A stretch of 18,718 nt of DNA, taken from Odoribacteraceae bacterium (lineage in GTDB: Bacteria > Bacteroidota > Bacteroidia > Bacteroidales > Marinifilaceae). Made by a program: the position numbers and the translations under genes. Positions 7,716 to 14,825 of this stretch are shown here, in pieces. Within the stretch, counting starts at the first letter, position 1; the number at the start of each line of letters is the position of its first letter. The notes beneath the pieces were generated by a model. The model worked only from the letters and a program-made list of their open reading frames with translations. It did not search any database and had not been told where the DNA came from. The stretch covers positions 1-18,718 of the forward strand of contig JAIRKS010000157.1 in the NCBI GenBank assembly GCA_031259905.1. The letters are read 5' to 3'.

Positions 7716-9260
7716 ATGAAACAAACACTATACATCATCGCCGCCCTCCTCCTCCTCGCCCGTTGCGTCGAGGACACCGGCAACTACACCTACGAGGCCC
7801 CTGCCGCCGTCTCCCCCGTCATCCTCTCCACCCTCGCCGAGGAATACGAGGCCATCTCCTTGCAACAGTTTGTCATCGACCCCCGCGTAGAAGGCAACGA
7901 GGACGACTACACCTACGCCTGGTACGTCTACCCCATCAACCACACCGCCATCCCCTACGACACCATCGGGCATGAAAGAAAACTCGACTACCGCGTCGCC
8001 ATCCAATCCGGCACCTACACCCTCATCTTCAAGGTCACGGAAAAACAACACGGCACCTCCGTCTACCAACGCTCCCGCGTCACCGTCTCCAGCATCTTCG
8101 GCAAGGGATACTACATCAACAAGCACCAGAACGGCCGCGCCGACGTCGATTTCATCGACCGTGACGGCGTCATCACCCCCAACCTCCTCAAGCAGCTCAA
8201 CGGCGACGACCTGCCCGGCATCCCCATCCGCTCCACCTACGTCTCCAACCAGTACTACTACGAGACCCTCGACCCCGACGGCAACCCCGTCAGGAGCCTC
8301 GCCCAACCCGCCTTCATGATCTGCACCGACCAGGACGCGCGCGTATACCACGGCGACAACATGCGCCTCCTCAAGGCATGGGACAGCCTCTTCCTCGAGC
8401 AACCCGCCGTCAAGCGACCCGCCGGCATCTGGGGATCCACCGGCGGCTTCATGCTCCTCAACGACAACTCCCCCCACTTCGTCTACAACAACGGCTACGG
8501 CATCGGAAAATTCGGCTACGCCTACCCCTCCGACGGCTACAAACTATCCCGCCTCGTCACCGTCGGCTACGCCGGATACCTCGCCTTCGACGAAAACGCC
8601 GGCTCCTTCGTCGGCTACTACCCCCAGCGCAACACCCCATACACCGAGGCCTATCCCGGCTACCTCCCCAACTGCGTCAACCAGGAGCTCCTCTGGTCAG
8701 CCCCCCGGCACATGTACGAGACCACCTCCCTCAACTCCTACTCCATCACCCGCGACAGGGACGACAACACCATCCGCGTCATCAGCTCCTGGCCGCGATA
8801 CATACAAAACGGCCTCTTCGTCTTCGAACGCGACTACCTCATCCCCCCCACCGTCCGTCTCGCCGAGGGCACCGCCTTCACCTGCCACGGCGGCGGCAGC
8901 GTCTCCTCCATCATCGCCGGCCACGAGGCCATCTACTACTCCACCGGCGACAACCGCGTCCACTACTACAACCTCGCCAACCAGACCGAAAGACGCGACG
9001 CCGTCACCATCCCCGACGGCGAATCCATCGCCTACATCCACCACGCCTACGACTACTACTGGCAGGTAAACCACTTCATCATCCTCGCCAACAAGGGCAA
9101 CCAGTGGAAAATGTACGTCCACGACATGGAAGGAAGCACCCCAGACAACATCATCGGCGGAACCGTCGACATCGTCTCCACCCCCACCGCCACCTACACC
9201 GGCGACGGCACCGCCGTGAACCTCATCTACCGCCACCCCAACACCAAACTCACCTATTAA
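7716..9260 (+). CDS. PKD-like family lipoprotein
   Basis: A 514-residue exported protein. The signal peptide ends in LLLLARC with Cys at residue 17; Arg just before the Cys is unusual for a lipobox, where Ala, Gly or Ser is normal. Residues about 18-130 form a beta-sandwich with the PKD-like pattern (YTYAWYVYP; SGTYTLIFKVTEKQHGTSVYQ). The remainder, from about 140 on, is rich in Tyr, Asn and Gly and reads like repeated beta blades (GKGYYINKHQNGRADVDFIDRDG; FGYAYPSDGYKLSRLVTVGYA), perhaps a propeller. Proteins of this type regularly follow DUF4843 genes in such operons. The function is not established; surface substrate binding is the likely role. It begins 12 bases after the DUF4843 stop and ends 9 bases before the thioredoxin gene. 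Confidence 0.8.
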   Translation: MKQTLYIIAALLLLARCVEDTGNYTYEAPAAVSPVILSTLAEEYEAISLQQFVIDPRVEGNEDDYTYAWYVYPINHTAIPYDTIGHERKLDYRVAIQSGTYTLIFKVTEKQHGTSVYQRSRVTVSSIFGKGYYINKHQNGRADVDFIDRDGVITPNLLKQLNGDDLPGIPIRSTYVSNQYYYETLDPDGNPVRSLAQPAFMICTDQDARVYHGDNMRLLKAWDSLFLEQPAVKRPAGIWGSTGGFMLLNDNSPHFVYNNGYGIGKFGYAYPSDGYKLSRLVTVGYAGYLAFDENAGSFVGYYPQRNTPYTEAYPGYLPNCVNQELLWSAPRHMYETTSLNSYSITRDRDDNTIRVISSWPRYIQNGLFVFERDYLIPPTVRLAEGTAFTCHGGGSVSSIIAGHEAIYYSTGDNRVHYYNLANQTERRDAVTIPDGESIAYIHHAYDYYWQVNHFIILANKGNQWKMYVHDMEGSTPDNIIGGTVDIVSTPTATYTGDGTAVNLIYRHPNTKLTY

Positions 9261-9269
9261 TAAAGCACC

Positions 9270-10313
9270 ATGAGACACCTGTTAATCCTCCTCCTCCTCC
9301 CCGCCCTCGCCGCCGGGCAAGGCGTCAACTTCCAGGCCCTCCCCCTCGACAGCGCCCTCGCCGAGGCCACGCGACAAGGCAAACACCTCTTCATCGACGG
9401 CTACACCTCCTGGTGCGGCCCCTGCAAACTCATGGACAGCGAGGTATTCCCGCTGAAAGAGATCGGCGACTACTTCAACCCCCGCTTCATCAGCGTCAAG
9501 TACGACATGGAACGCCACCCCGACGGCCGCGCCCTCGCCGCCCGCTTCGGCATCCGCGCCTACCCCACCTTCATCATCCTCGACGGCAACAACGAAATGC
9601 TCCACCTCTTCGCCGGCGGCACCCTCGACCTCACCTTCATCGACAAAGTCGACGCCGCCTTCGACGACACCCGCGCCCTCGGCATCCTCGCCCGGCGCCT
9701 CGCCGCCGGCGACACCAGCGTCGCCACCCGCGCCCGCCACCTCCAGGCCCTCCAGCACGCCTACACCCGCGACATCACCGGCCTCGCCGACACCCTATGG
9801 GACAACCTCGACGACGCCGGCCGCCTCCATCCCGCCTGCCTCTTCCTCCTCGACGACCTCGCCCCCGACGGCTCCCCCCGCGCCCGCTACCTCCTCGACA
9901 CCAGGGACGAACTCCGCGCCGCCTCCGGCCGGGCCGCCGTCGACCCCCGCCTCGAAAAGAAATACATCGAGCGCTACACCCGCCTCCTCCGCGGGCAACG
10001 CTCCCCCTCCCGCGACCGCCTCGACGCCACCCGTGCCGAGATCGACGCCCTCCAGCTCCCCACCCCCACCGTCCTCCCCCTCTACGAGCAGGCGCTGCTC
10101 CTCAAATCCGGCGACATCGCCCCCGACGCCCTCGTCACGAGCATCGAGACCGCCGCCCCCGCCCTCGCACCCCTCTCCCTCGACCTCTACCTCTACGCGC
10201 TCCTCTCGAACGCGACCGCCGAGCTGGGAGCCGACCGTGCCCGCGCCCTTCTTCCCCTCGTCTCCAGCGACCGCACCCGGGACTACATCAGCAAGGCCGC
10301 CCGCCTGCAGTAA
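9270..10313 (+). CDS. Secreted thioredoxin-fold protein with C-terminal helical extension
   Basis: A 347-residue exported protein, last gene of the operon. The signal peptide (LLILLLLPALAAGQG) ends near residue 16. A thioredoxin domain spans about 25-135, with the active site WCGPC (Cys49 and Cys52) and the conserved cis-proline motif AYPT (Pro99), so it should be redox-active. It resembles the DUF255/thioredoxin_7 group (KHLFIDGYTSWCGPC) more than a bare thioredoxin. The remaining 210 residues are a helical, Ala/Leu/Asp-rich region I cannot assign. It is probably periplasmic and may reduce disulfides in operon partners or in the imported substrate. Bases are extremely skewed: C far exceeds G on the coding strand (34 C and 11 G in 9721-9780). 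Confidence 0.85.
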   Translation: MRHLLILLLLPALAAGQGVNFQALPLDSALAEATRQGKHLFIDGYTSWCGPCKLMDSEVFPLKEIGDYFNPRFISVKYDMERHPDGRALAARFGIRAYPTFIILDGNNEMLHLFAGGTLDLTFIDKVDAAFDDTRALGILARRLAAGDTSVATRARHLQALQHAYTRDITGLADTLWDNLDDAGRLHPACLFLLDDLAPDGSPRARYLLDTRDELRAASGRAAVDPRLEKKYIERYTRLLRGQRSPSRDRLDATRAEIDALQLPTPTVLPLYEQALLLKSGDIAPDALVTSIETAAPALAPLSLDLYLYALLSNATAELGADRARALLPLVSSDRTRDYISKAARLQ

Positions 10314-10343
10314 GTCCCCTCCCCCCTCGCCTTCAACGCCTCA

Positions 10344-10377
10344 CCCGCCGGGTACACCTTCCCCCCCGGCGGGTTTT
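10344..10377 (+). terminator. Intrinsic terminator after the thioredoxin gene
   Basis: CCCGCCGGG (10344-10352) pairs perfectly with CCCGGCGGG (10365-10373), giving a nine-pair all-GC stem with a 12-base loop, followed by TTTT (10374-10377). It lies 30 bases after the thioredoxin stop and would end the sigma-to-thioredoxin operon. Its right arm and T run are at the same time the start of the first good unit of tandem array B. Confidence 0.65.
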
Positions 10378-10642
10378 ACATTTAACCCACCATCTTTTAC
10401 ACCTAACCCCGCGGGTTTTACGTAAAACCCCGCGAGTTTTACGCCTAACCCCGCGGGTTTTACGTAAAACCCCGCGGGTTTTACGCCTAACCTCTCAGGT
10501 TTTACGTAAAACCTGCCAGCTTTTACGTAAAACCTGCCAGCTTTTACTTCTAACCCCGCAGGTTTTACGCCTAACCTCTCAGGTTTTACGTAAAACCTGC
10601 CAGCTTTTACGTAAAACCCGCCAGCTTTTACGTAAAACCTGA
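10349..10642. repeat. 21-bp tandem repeat array B with alternating palindromes
   Basis: Thirteen contiguous 21-bp units (10370-10642), preceded by one degenerate unit (10349-10369), with no spacers. All thirteen contain TTTTAC; the general form is TTTTAC-N4-AACC. Two versions alternate in most of the array: a perfect palindrome GGTTTTACGTAAAACC (with CTTTTACGTAAAAC variants) and a non-palindromic form with TTTTACGCCTAACC. Junctions between some units add a second palindrome, CCCGCGGG. Units 6-8 (10475-10537) recur as units 10-12 (10559-10621) with two differences in 63 bases, so a four-unit block was duplicated recently. The array fills most of the 471-base gap between the thioredoxin and GH2 genes. 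It is not a CRISPR. Function unknown. Confidence 0.93.
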
Positions 10643-10784
10643 CCGCCCGCGCGCGAGACCTCCCGCCGGGAAATGCTTAAATAACAGCGAAAAACCGCGA
10701 GGCGGGGGACGTGCTTCAATATCATTTCGTAGCTTCGCGAGAGGTGGCGTCCGAGTGACCACCTGGTAATCGTAATTTAACGTC
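10643..10784 (+). promoter_or_regulatory. Leader region of the GH2 gene with a possible -7 element
   Basis: This is the non-repeat remainder of the gap before the GH2 gene. TAGCTTCG at 10730-10737 resembles the Bacteroidota -7 box and the better promoter at 13920-13927 (TACTTTCG), but no TTTG box is present about 20 bases upstream. A six-pair hairpin (AGGTGG 10742-10747 with CCACCT 10759-10764) would fall in the untranslated leader. The last bases before the ATG are A/T-rich, as is usual for starts in this phylum. Confidence 0.25.
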
Positions 10785-13700
10785 ATGAACAAGAAGCACG
10801 TCATTCTACTGGTCTTTTCCCTCCTGCTCGCCACCGCTCGCGCCGGACAGGACTTCAAGGGCAACGAGCGGGAGAGGTATAACTTCAACTCGCGGTGGCT
10901 GGTGCACGTGGGCGACGTCGATCGCGCGCGAGAGCCGGGGTACGACGACAGCTCTTGGAAGAAGGTCACGTTGCCCGCCGCGTTTAACGAGGACGAGGCG
11001 TTCCGCGTCTCCATACACGAGCACTCGGACACGATCGCGTGGTACCGCAAGCACTTCCGCCTGCCGCCATCGGCCAGGGGACGGAAGGTATTCCTCGAAT
11101 TCGAGGGCATCCGCTTCGGCGGCGAGATCCACGTCAACGGGCACCCGGTGGGCCTGCACGAGAACGGCGTGATGGCTTTCGGCCTCGACATCACCGGCGT
11201 CGTGAACCACGACGGGGAGAACGTCGTGGCCGCGCGCGTCGACAACTCGTGGCGCTACCGCGAACGCGCCACCGGCTCCACTTACCAGTGGAACGATCGC
11301 AATTTCAACGCCAACTACGGCGGCATCCCGAAGAACGTCTACCTGCACGTGACGGGGAAACTATACCAGACACTGCCCCTGTACAGTAACCTGAAAACCA
11401 CGGGGACGTACGTCTACGCCAGCGAGATAGACGTCGCGCGGCGGAGCGCCGTGGTACACGTCGAGTCGGAAGTGAAGAACGAGCACGCCGGTGAAAAGGA
11501 GTTCTCGCTGGACGTGACCGTCGTGGACATGGACGGGAAGGTGGTCAAGCGAATGACCACCCCCCGCGTGAAGATCAAGGCGGGCGAGACGCGCGTCGTG
11601 AAGACCGGCGAGCGAGTTGAAGGCCTGAACTTCTGGAGCTGGGGGTACGGCTACCTGTACGACGTGTCGACGGCGCTGAACGTCGACGGCGTCGCGGTGG
11701 ACGTGGTGAAGACCCGCGCGGGCTTCCGCGAGACGCGCTTTGCCGACGGGCTTTTCCGGTTGAACGGCCGCGTGTTGCAGGTGAAAGGCTACGCCGAGCG
11801 CAGCAGCAACGAGTGGCCGGCCGTCGGGCTCTCCGTGCCGGCGTGGTTGAGCGATTACAGCAACCGGATGATGGTGGAAAGTAACGCCAACACGGTACGC
11901 TGGATGCACGTCACGCCCTGGAAGCAGGACGTTGAATCGTGCGACCGCGTCGGGTTGATACAGGTGATGCCCGCCGGCGACTCCGAGAGGGACGTGACAG
12001 GACGTCGCTGGGAACACCGCGTGGAGTTGATGCGCGACGCCATTATCTACAACCGCAATCACCCGTCGATTATCTTCTACGAGGGCGGGAACGAGAGCAT
12101 TAGCGAGGAGCACATGGCCGAGCTGAAGGCCCTCCGCGACAAGTACGACCCTCACGGCGGGCGCGCCATCGGTTCGCGCGAGATGCTCGATAGCAAGGTG
12201 GCCGAGTACGGCGGCGAGATGCTTTACATTAACAAGAGCGCCCGTCTCCCCGTGTTCGCGATGGAATATTGCCGCGACGAGGCGTCGCGACTGTTCTGGG
12301 ATAGCCACTCTTACCCTTATCACGAGGATGGCGAGGGATCGAAGTACGTGCTCGCTGGCGTTAGCGACACGTCGAAGCCGTTGGCCGACGCCCGCGCCTA
12401 CAATCGCAACCAGGATTCGTTTTTCGAGGAGTTGATCACGCGCTGGTGGGACTATTACCGCGCGCGTCCCGGCACGGGCAGGCGGGTCAGCTCGGGGGGC
12501 TTGAAGATTCATTTCCACGAGTCGAACACGCATTTCCGTGGCGCCGATAATTACCGCCGGAGCGGCGTCGTCGACGCCACGCGTATCCCGAAAGACGCGT
12601 TTTTCGCCCACCAGGTGATGTGGAACGGGTGGGTGGACGTCGAAAAGCACGGGGCGTATATCTGCGGGCACTGGAATTACGAGGATGTCCCCGGTTTTTC
12701 CACGGGCGACTTCCGGAAGGATGTCATGGTGGTTTCCACGGGCGAACAAGTCGAATTGCTGGTCAACGGGCAGTCCAGGGGCTTCGGCGAGCGAAGCGTT
12801 GGCTTTCTCTTCACGTTTAGAAACGTGAAGTACCAGCCAGGAATAATCGAGGCGGTAAGCCGCGACGCGGACGGGAAGGAAGTCGCCCGCGCGCGGAAAG
12901 AGACAGCCGGTAAGGCCGAAAGAATCACGCTGAAACTCGTGCAAGCCCCCGACGGGTTTAAAGCCGACGGCGCTGACCTGGTGCTGGTGGAAGTGGAAGT
13001 CACGGACAAGGACAACCGCCGCTGCCCGTTAGACAATTCCATGATTAGCTTCACGCTGGACGGCGAAGCCGAATGGCGCGGCGGCATGGCGCGAGGGAAA
13101 GAGGGAATTTATATCCTTGAAAAACAAATTCACGTGGAATGTGGCGTGAACCGGGTACTCGTCCGCTCGACCACTAAAAGCGGCAAGGTACGCTTGACCG
13201 CCTCGGCAGAGGGGCTTATCCCGGCGAGTATCGTGTTCAGCTCCGTGCCGGTGCAGGAACGGGATGGCTTGTCCACTTACATCAGTGGCGAGCACCAGCC
13301 CTCCAACCTGTCGAGAGGCGCTACCCCTCGCGGGGCATCATACGTTGTCTCGCGCCGTCCGGTACGGGTAGTCGCCGCCACGGCAGGCTGTAACGAGGCC
13401 GACGCGGTCAAAAGTTTCGACGATAACGAGCTTTCGGAATGGTCAAACGACGGCCGGATCCAATCCGGCTGGATTAAATACGAACTTGAACGAGATGCCG
13501 TGGTCAATGAAGTGGAATTGAAACTGACAGGCTGGCGGACGCGTAGTTATCCCGTGCAGGTTTTCGTGGACGACAAGGAGGTGTTTAAAGGGGACACGCC
13601 CCGTAGTTTAGGTTACGTGTCCATCCCGGTGACGCCGACAAAAGGCCGCTTCGTCAAGATCCAGCTCGTCGGGTTGAACAGTGAGGAAGACGCCTTCGGC

Positions 13701-13829
13701 GGAATCGTGGAAGTTACCGCTGCCACGACGGGCGAACTGGACTTGCTCAAGGACCCGAACGCCGGGAACGCCAAAGGACAGCTTCGCGTCGTGGAAGTGG
13801 AAGTATACGAGGAGCAAGAAGCCATTTAG
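10785..13829 (+). CDS. Secreted glycoside hydrolase family 2 enzyme with C-terminal discoidin-like domain
   Basis: A 1014-residue exported beta-glycosidase-type enzyme. A signal peptide (VILLVFSLLLATARA) is followed by the GH2 sugar-binding jelly-roll at about 30-200 (AWYRKHFRLPP; FGGEIHVNGHPVG), an Ig-like domain at about 215-315, a TIM barrel at about 325-600, two more beta-sandwich domains (VELLVNGQSRGFGER; a GH2 C5-like domain near 720-815), and an F5/8 type C (discoidin) module near 865-960. Candidate catalytic residues are Glu437 as acid/base in GGNES and Glu494 as nucleophile in FAMEYCRDE; the usual WSxGNE context is changed to YEGGNE. Codon third positions favour G at least as much as C, unlike the operon upstream, and array B intervenes, so it is a separate unit. 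GH2 includes galactosidases, glucuronidases, mannosidases and others; specificity cannot be read here. Confidence 0.9.
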   Translation: MNKKHVILLVFSLLLATARAGQDFKGNERERYNFNSRWLVHVGDVDRAREPGYDDSSWKKVTLPAAFNEDEAFRVSIHEHSDTIAWYRKHFRLPPSARGRKVFLEFEGIRFGGEIHVNGHPVGLHENGVMAFGLDITGVVNHDGENVVAARVDNSWRYRERATGSTYQWNDRNFNANYGGIPKNVYLHVTGKLYQTLPLYSNLKTTGTYVYASEIDVARRSAVVHVESEVKNEHAGEKEFSLDVTVVDMDGKVVKRMTTPRVKIKAGETRVVKTGERVEGLNFWSWGYGYLYDVSTALNVDGVAVDVVKTRAGFRETRFADGLFRLNGRVLQVKGYAERSSNEWPAVGLSVPAWLSDYSNRMMVESNANTVRWMHVTPWKQDVESCDRVGLIQVMPAGDSERDVTGRRWEHRVELMRDAIIYNRNHPSIIFYEGGNESISEEHMAELKALRDKYDPHGGRAIGSREMLDSKVAEYGGEMLYINKSARLPVFAMEYCRDEASRLFWDSHSYPYHEDGEGSKYVLAGVSDTSKPLADARAYNRNQDSFFEELITRWWDYYRARPGTGRRVSSGGLKIHFHESNTHFRGADNYRRSGVVDATRIPKDAFFAHQVMWNGWVDVEKHGAYICGHWNYEDVPGFSTGDFRKDVMVVSTGEQVELLVNGQSRGFGERSVGFLFTFRNVKYQPGIIEAVSRDADGKEVARARKETAGKAERITLKLVQAPDGFKADGADLVLVEVEVTDKDNRRCPLDNSMISFTLDGEAEWRGGMARGKEGIYILEKQIHVECGVNRVLVRSTTKSGKVRLTASAEGLIPASIVFSSVPVQERDGLSTYISGEHQPSNLSRGATPRGASYVVSRRPVRVVAATAGCNEADAVKSFDDNELSEWSNDGRIQSGWIKYELERDAVVNEVELKLTGWRTRSYPVQVFVDDKEVFKGDTPRSLGYVSIPVTPTKGRFVKIQLVGLNSEEDAFGGIVEVTAATTGELDLLKDPNAGNAKGQLRVVEVEVYEEQEAI

Positions 13830-13864
13830 ACTTCACCTGCCGGTTTCAACCGCGCGCTACCGTG

Positions 13865-13881
13865 CCCCGGCCGTCGCGGGG
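13865..13881 (+). terminator. Weak hairpin after the GH2 gene
   Basis: CCCCG (13865-13869) pairs with CGGGG (13877-13881) around a seven-base loop, 36 bases after the GH2 stop. No T run follows directly; the nearest T's at 13895 belong to the next promoter. It may contribute to ending the GH2 transcript, but the evidence is thin. Confidence 0.2.
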
Positions 13882-13894
13882 AGAGCGCGGGACG

Positions 13895-13927
13895 TTTTGC
13901 TCGAGAACAAATTTTTCATTACTTTCG
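13895..13927 (+). promoter_or_regulatory. Bacteroidota-type promoter of the SurA/OstA operon
   Basis: TTTTG at 13895-13899 and TACTTTCG at 13920-13927 are separated by 20 bases, which matches the primary-sigma promoter of this phylum (-33 TTTG, 19-21 bp, -7 TAnnTTTG) with one mismatch in the -7 box. Transcription would start near 13933, leaving a leader of about 14 bases before the ATG at 13947. This is the best promoter match found in the window. Confidence 0.6.
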
Positions 13928-13946
13928 CCCCCGATAAAACAACGCC

Positions 13947-14795
13947 ATGAGAATCCTCTTCATTATCCCTTTCTTACTTGTCCTCCTCGACTCCTGCAAG
14001 GAGCGGGCAGGGGGAAACAACGCGCCGGTCGCTAAAGTCATGAACAAGTACCTTTACAAGGCCGAGGTAGAAGCGTTTATACCCGCCGGGACGACCCGGA
14101 AAGATAGCGCGTCAATGGCACAAGGATACATCAGGAACTGGATAACGAAGGAGTTGCTGCTCTTGAAAGCGATCGAGAACCTGACCGAGGAGGAGAAAAA
14201 AGAGATACGCGAGCAGGTCGAGGACTACTCGGCGTCCGTCTTCATTCACAAGTACAAGGACAAGCTCGTCTCGCTGAAAATGGAACAGGCCGTCCACGAC
14301 GACGAGATCGACGCGTACTACGCCCAGAACAAGATCAACTTCATACTGACGCGGCCCGTGGCGCGCGCCTTGCTGATCGTCATCCCCAGGTCAGCCCCGA
14401 ACATCTCCCAGTTCCAGGAGAGCTTCCGGTCGGACACGCCGGAAGCGTTGAAGTCACTGGAAGAGTACTGTATCGCCAACGCGAAACGGTTCGACGACTT
14501 CAACAACCGGTGGGTCGACCTGCGCTACCTGCTGAACTTCCTCCCCGTCGACCGCGATACCTGGGAAGCAAGGTACAAGAACACGAACCGCGTCGAGCTG
14601 GAAGATAACGAGAACTTCTACTTCCTCCGCGTCAACGAGATCGTGCGCGAACACGAGATCGCTCCCGTCGGCTACGTGAAGCAGGAAATCGAGCTGATCC
14701 TGCGCAATAAACGGAAAATGGAGTTCGAGGAAAATCTCGAACGGCAAATCAACGAGGAGGGCATACGCAAAAACCTCGTGAGTATACACGAATGA
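13947..14795 (+). CDS. SurA-like lipoprotein (peptidyl-prolyl isomerase-related)
   Basis: A 282-residue predicted lipoprotein with signal sequence RILFIIPFLLVLLDSC and lipidated Cys at residue 17. The N-terminal half has the helical SurA/PrsA-N pattern (VAKVMNKYLYKAEVEAFIP, then YIRNWITKELLLLKAIENL), and the Y-A-Q-N-K segment near 128-133 (IDAYYAQNKINF) is where SurA-like proteins pass from the chaperone helices to the parvulin part. No clear parvulin catalytic signature is visible after this point, so it is probably a chaperone-type or degenerate member. It is the first gene behind the promoter and lies 30 bases upstream of the SurA gene, consistent with a shared role in outer-membrane protein biogenesis in the periplasm. 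Family membership is likely; enzymatic activity is doubtful. Confidence 0.75.
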   Translation: MRILFIIPFLLVLLDSCKERAGGNNAPVAKVMNKYLYKAEVEAFIPAGTTRKDSASMAQGYIRNWITKELLLLKAIENLTEEEKKEIREQVEDYSASVFIHKYKDKLVSLKMEQAVHDDEIDAYYAQNKINFILTRPVARALLIVIPRSAPNISQFQESFRSDTPEALKSLEEYCIANAKRFDDFNNRWVDLRYLLNFLPVDRDTWEARYKNTNRVELEDNENFYFLRVNEIVREHEIAPVGYVKQEIELILRNKRKMEFEENLERQINEEGIRKNLVSIHE

Positions 14796-14825
14796 ATCCC
14801 GCGAAATCATTAAACACACCCTGAT

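Noticed and set aside
8378..10642. A 754-codon plus-strand open frame overlapping the PKD-like and thioredoxin genes and array B
   Set aside because: The product is almost pure Arg/Pro/His/Leu, as expected for an off-frame reading of C-rich genes, and the genes in the other frames have clear families.
10349..10642. CRISPR array
   Set aside because: Units are contiguous at 21 bp with no unique spacers, and no cas gene is nearby.
11361..12944. Minus-strand 527-codon open frame opposite the GH2 gene
   Set aside because: No domain or start signal; GH2 motifs on the plus strand are unambiguous.
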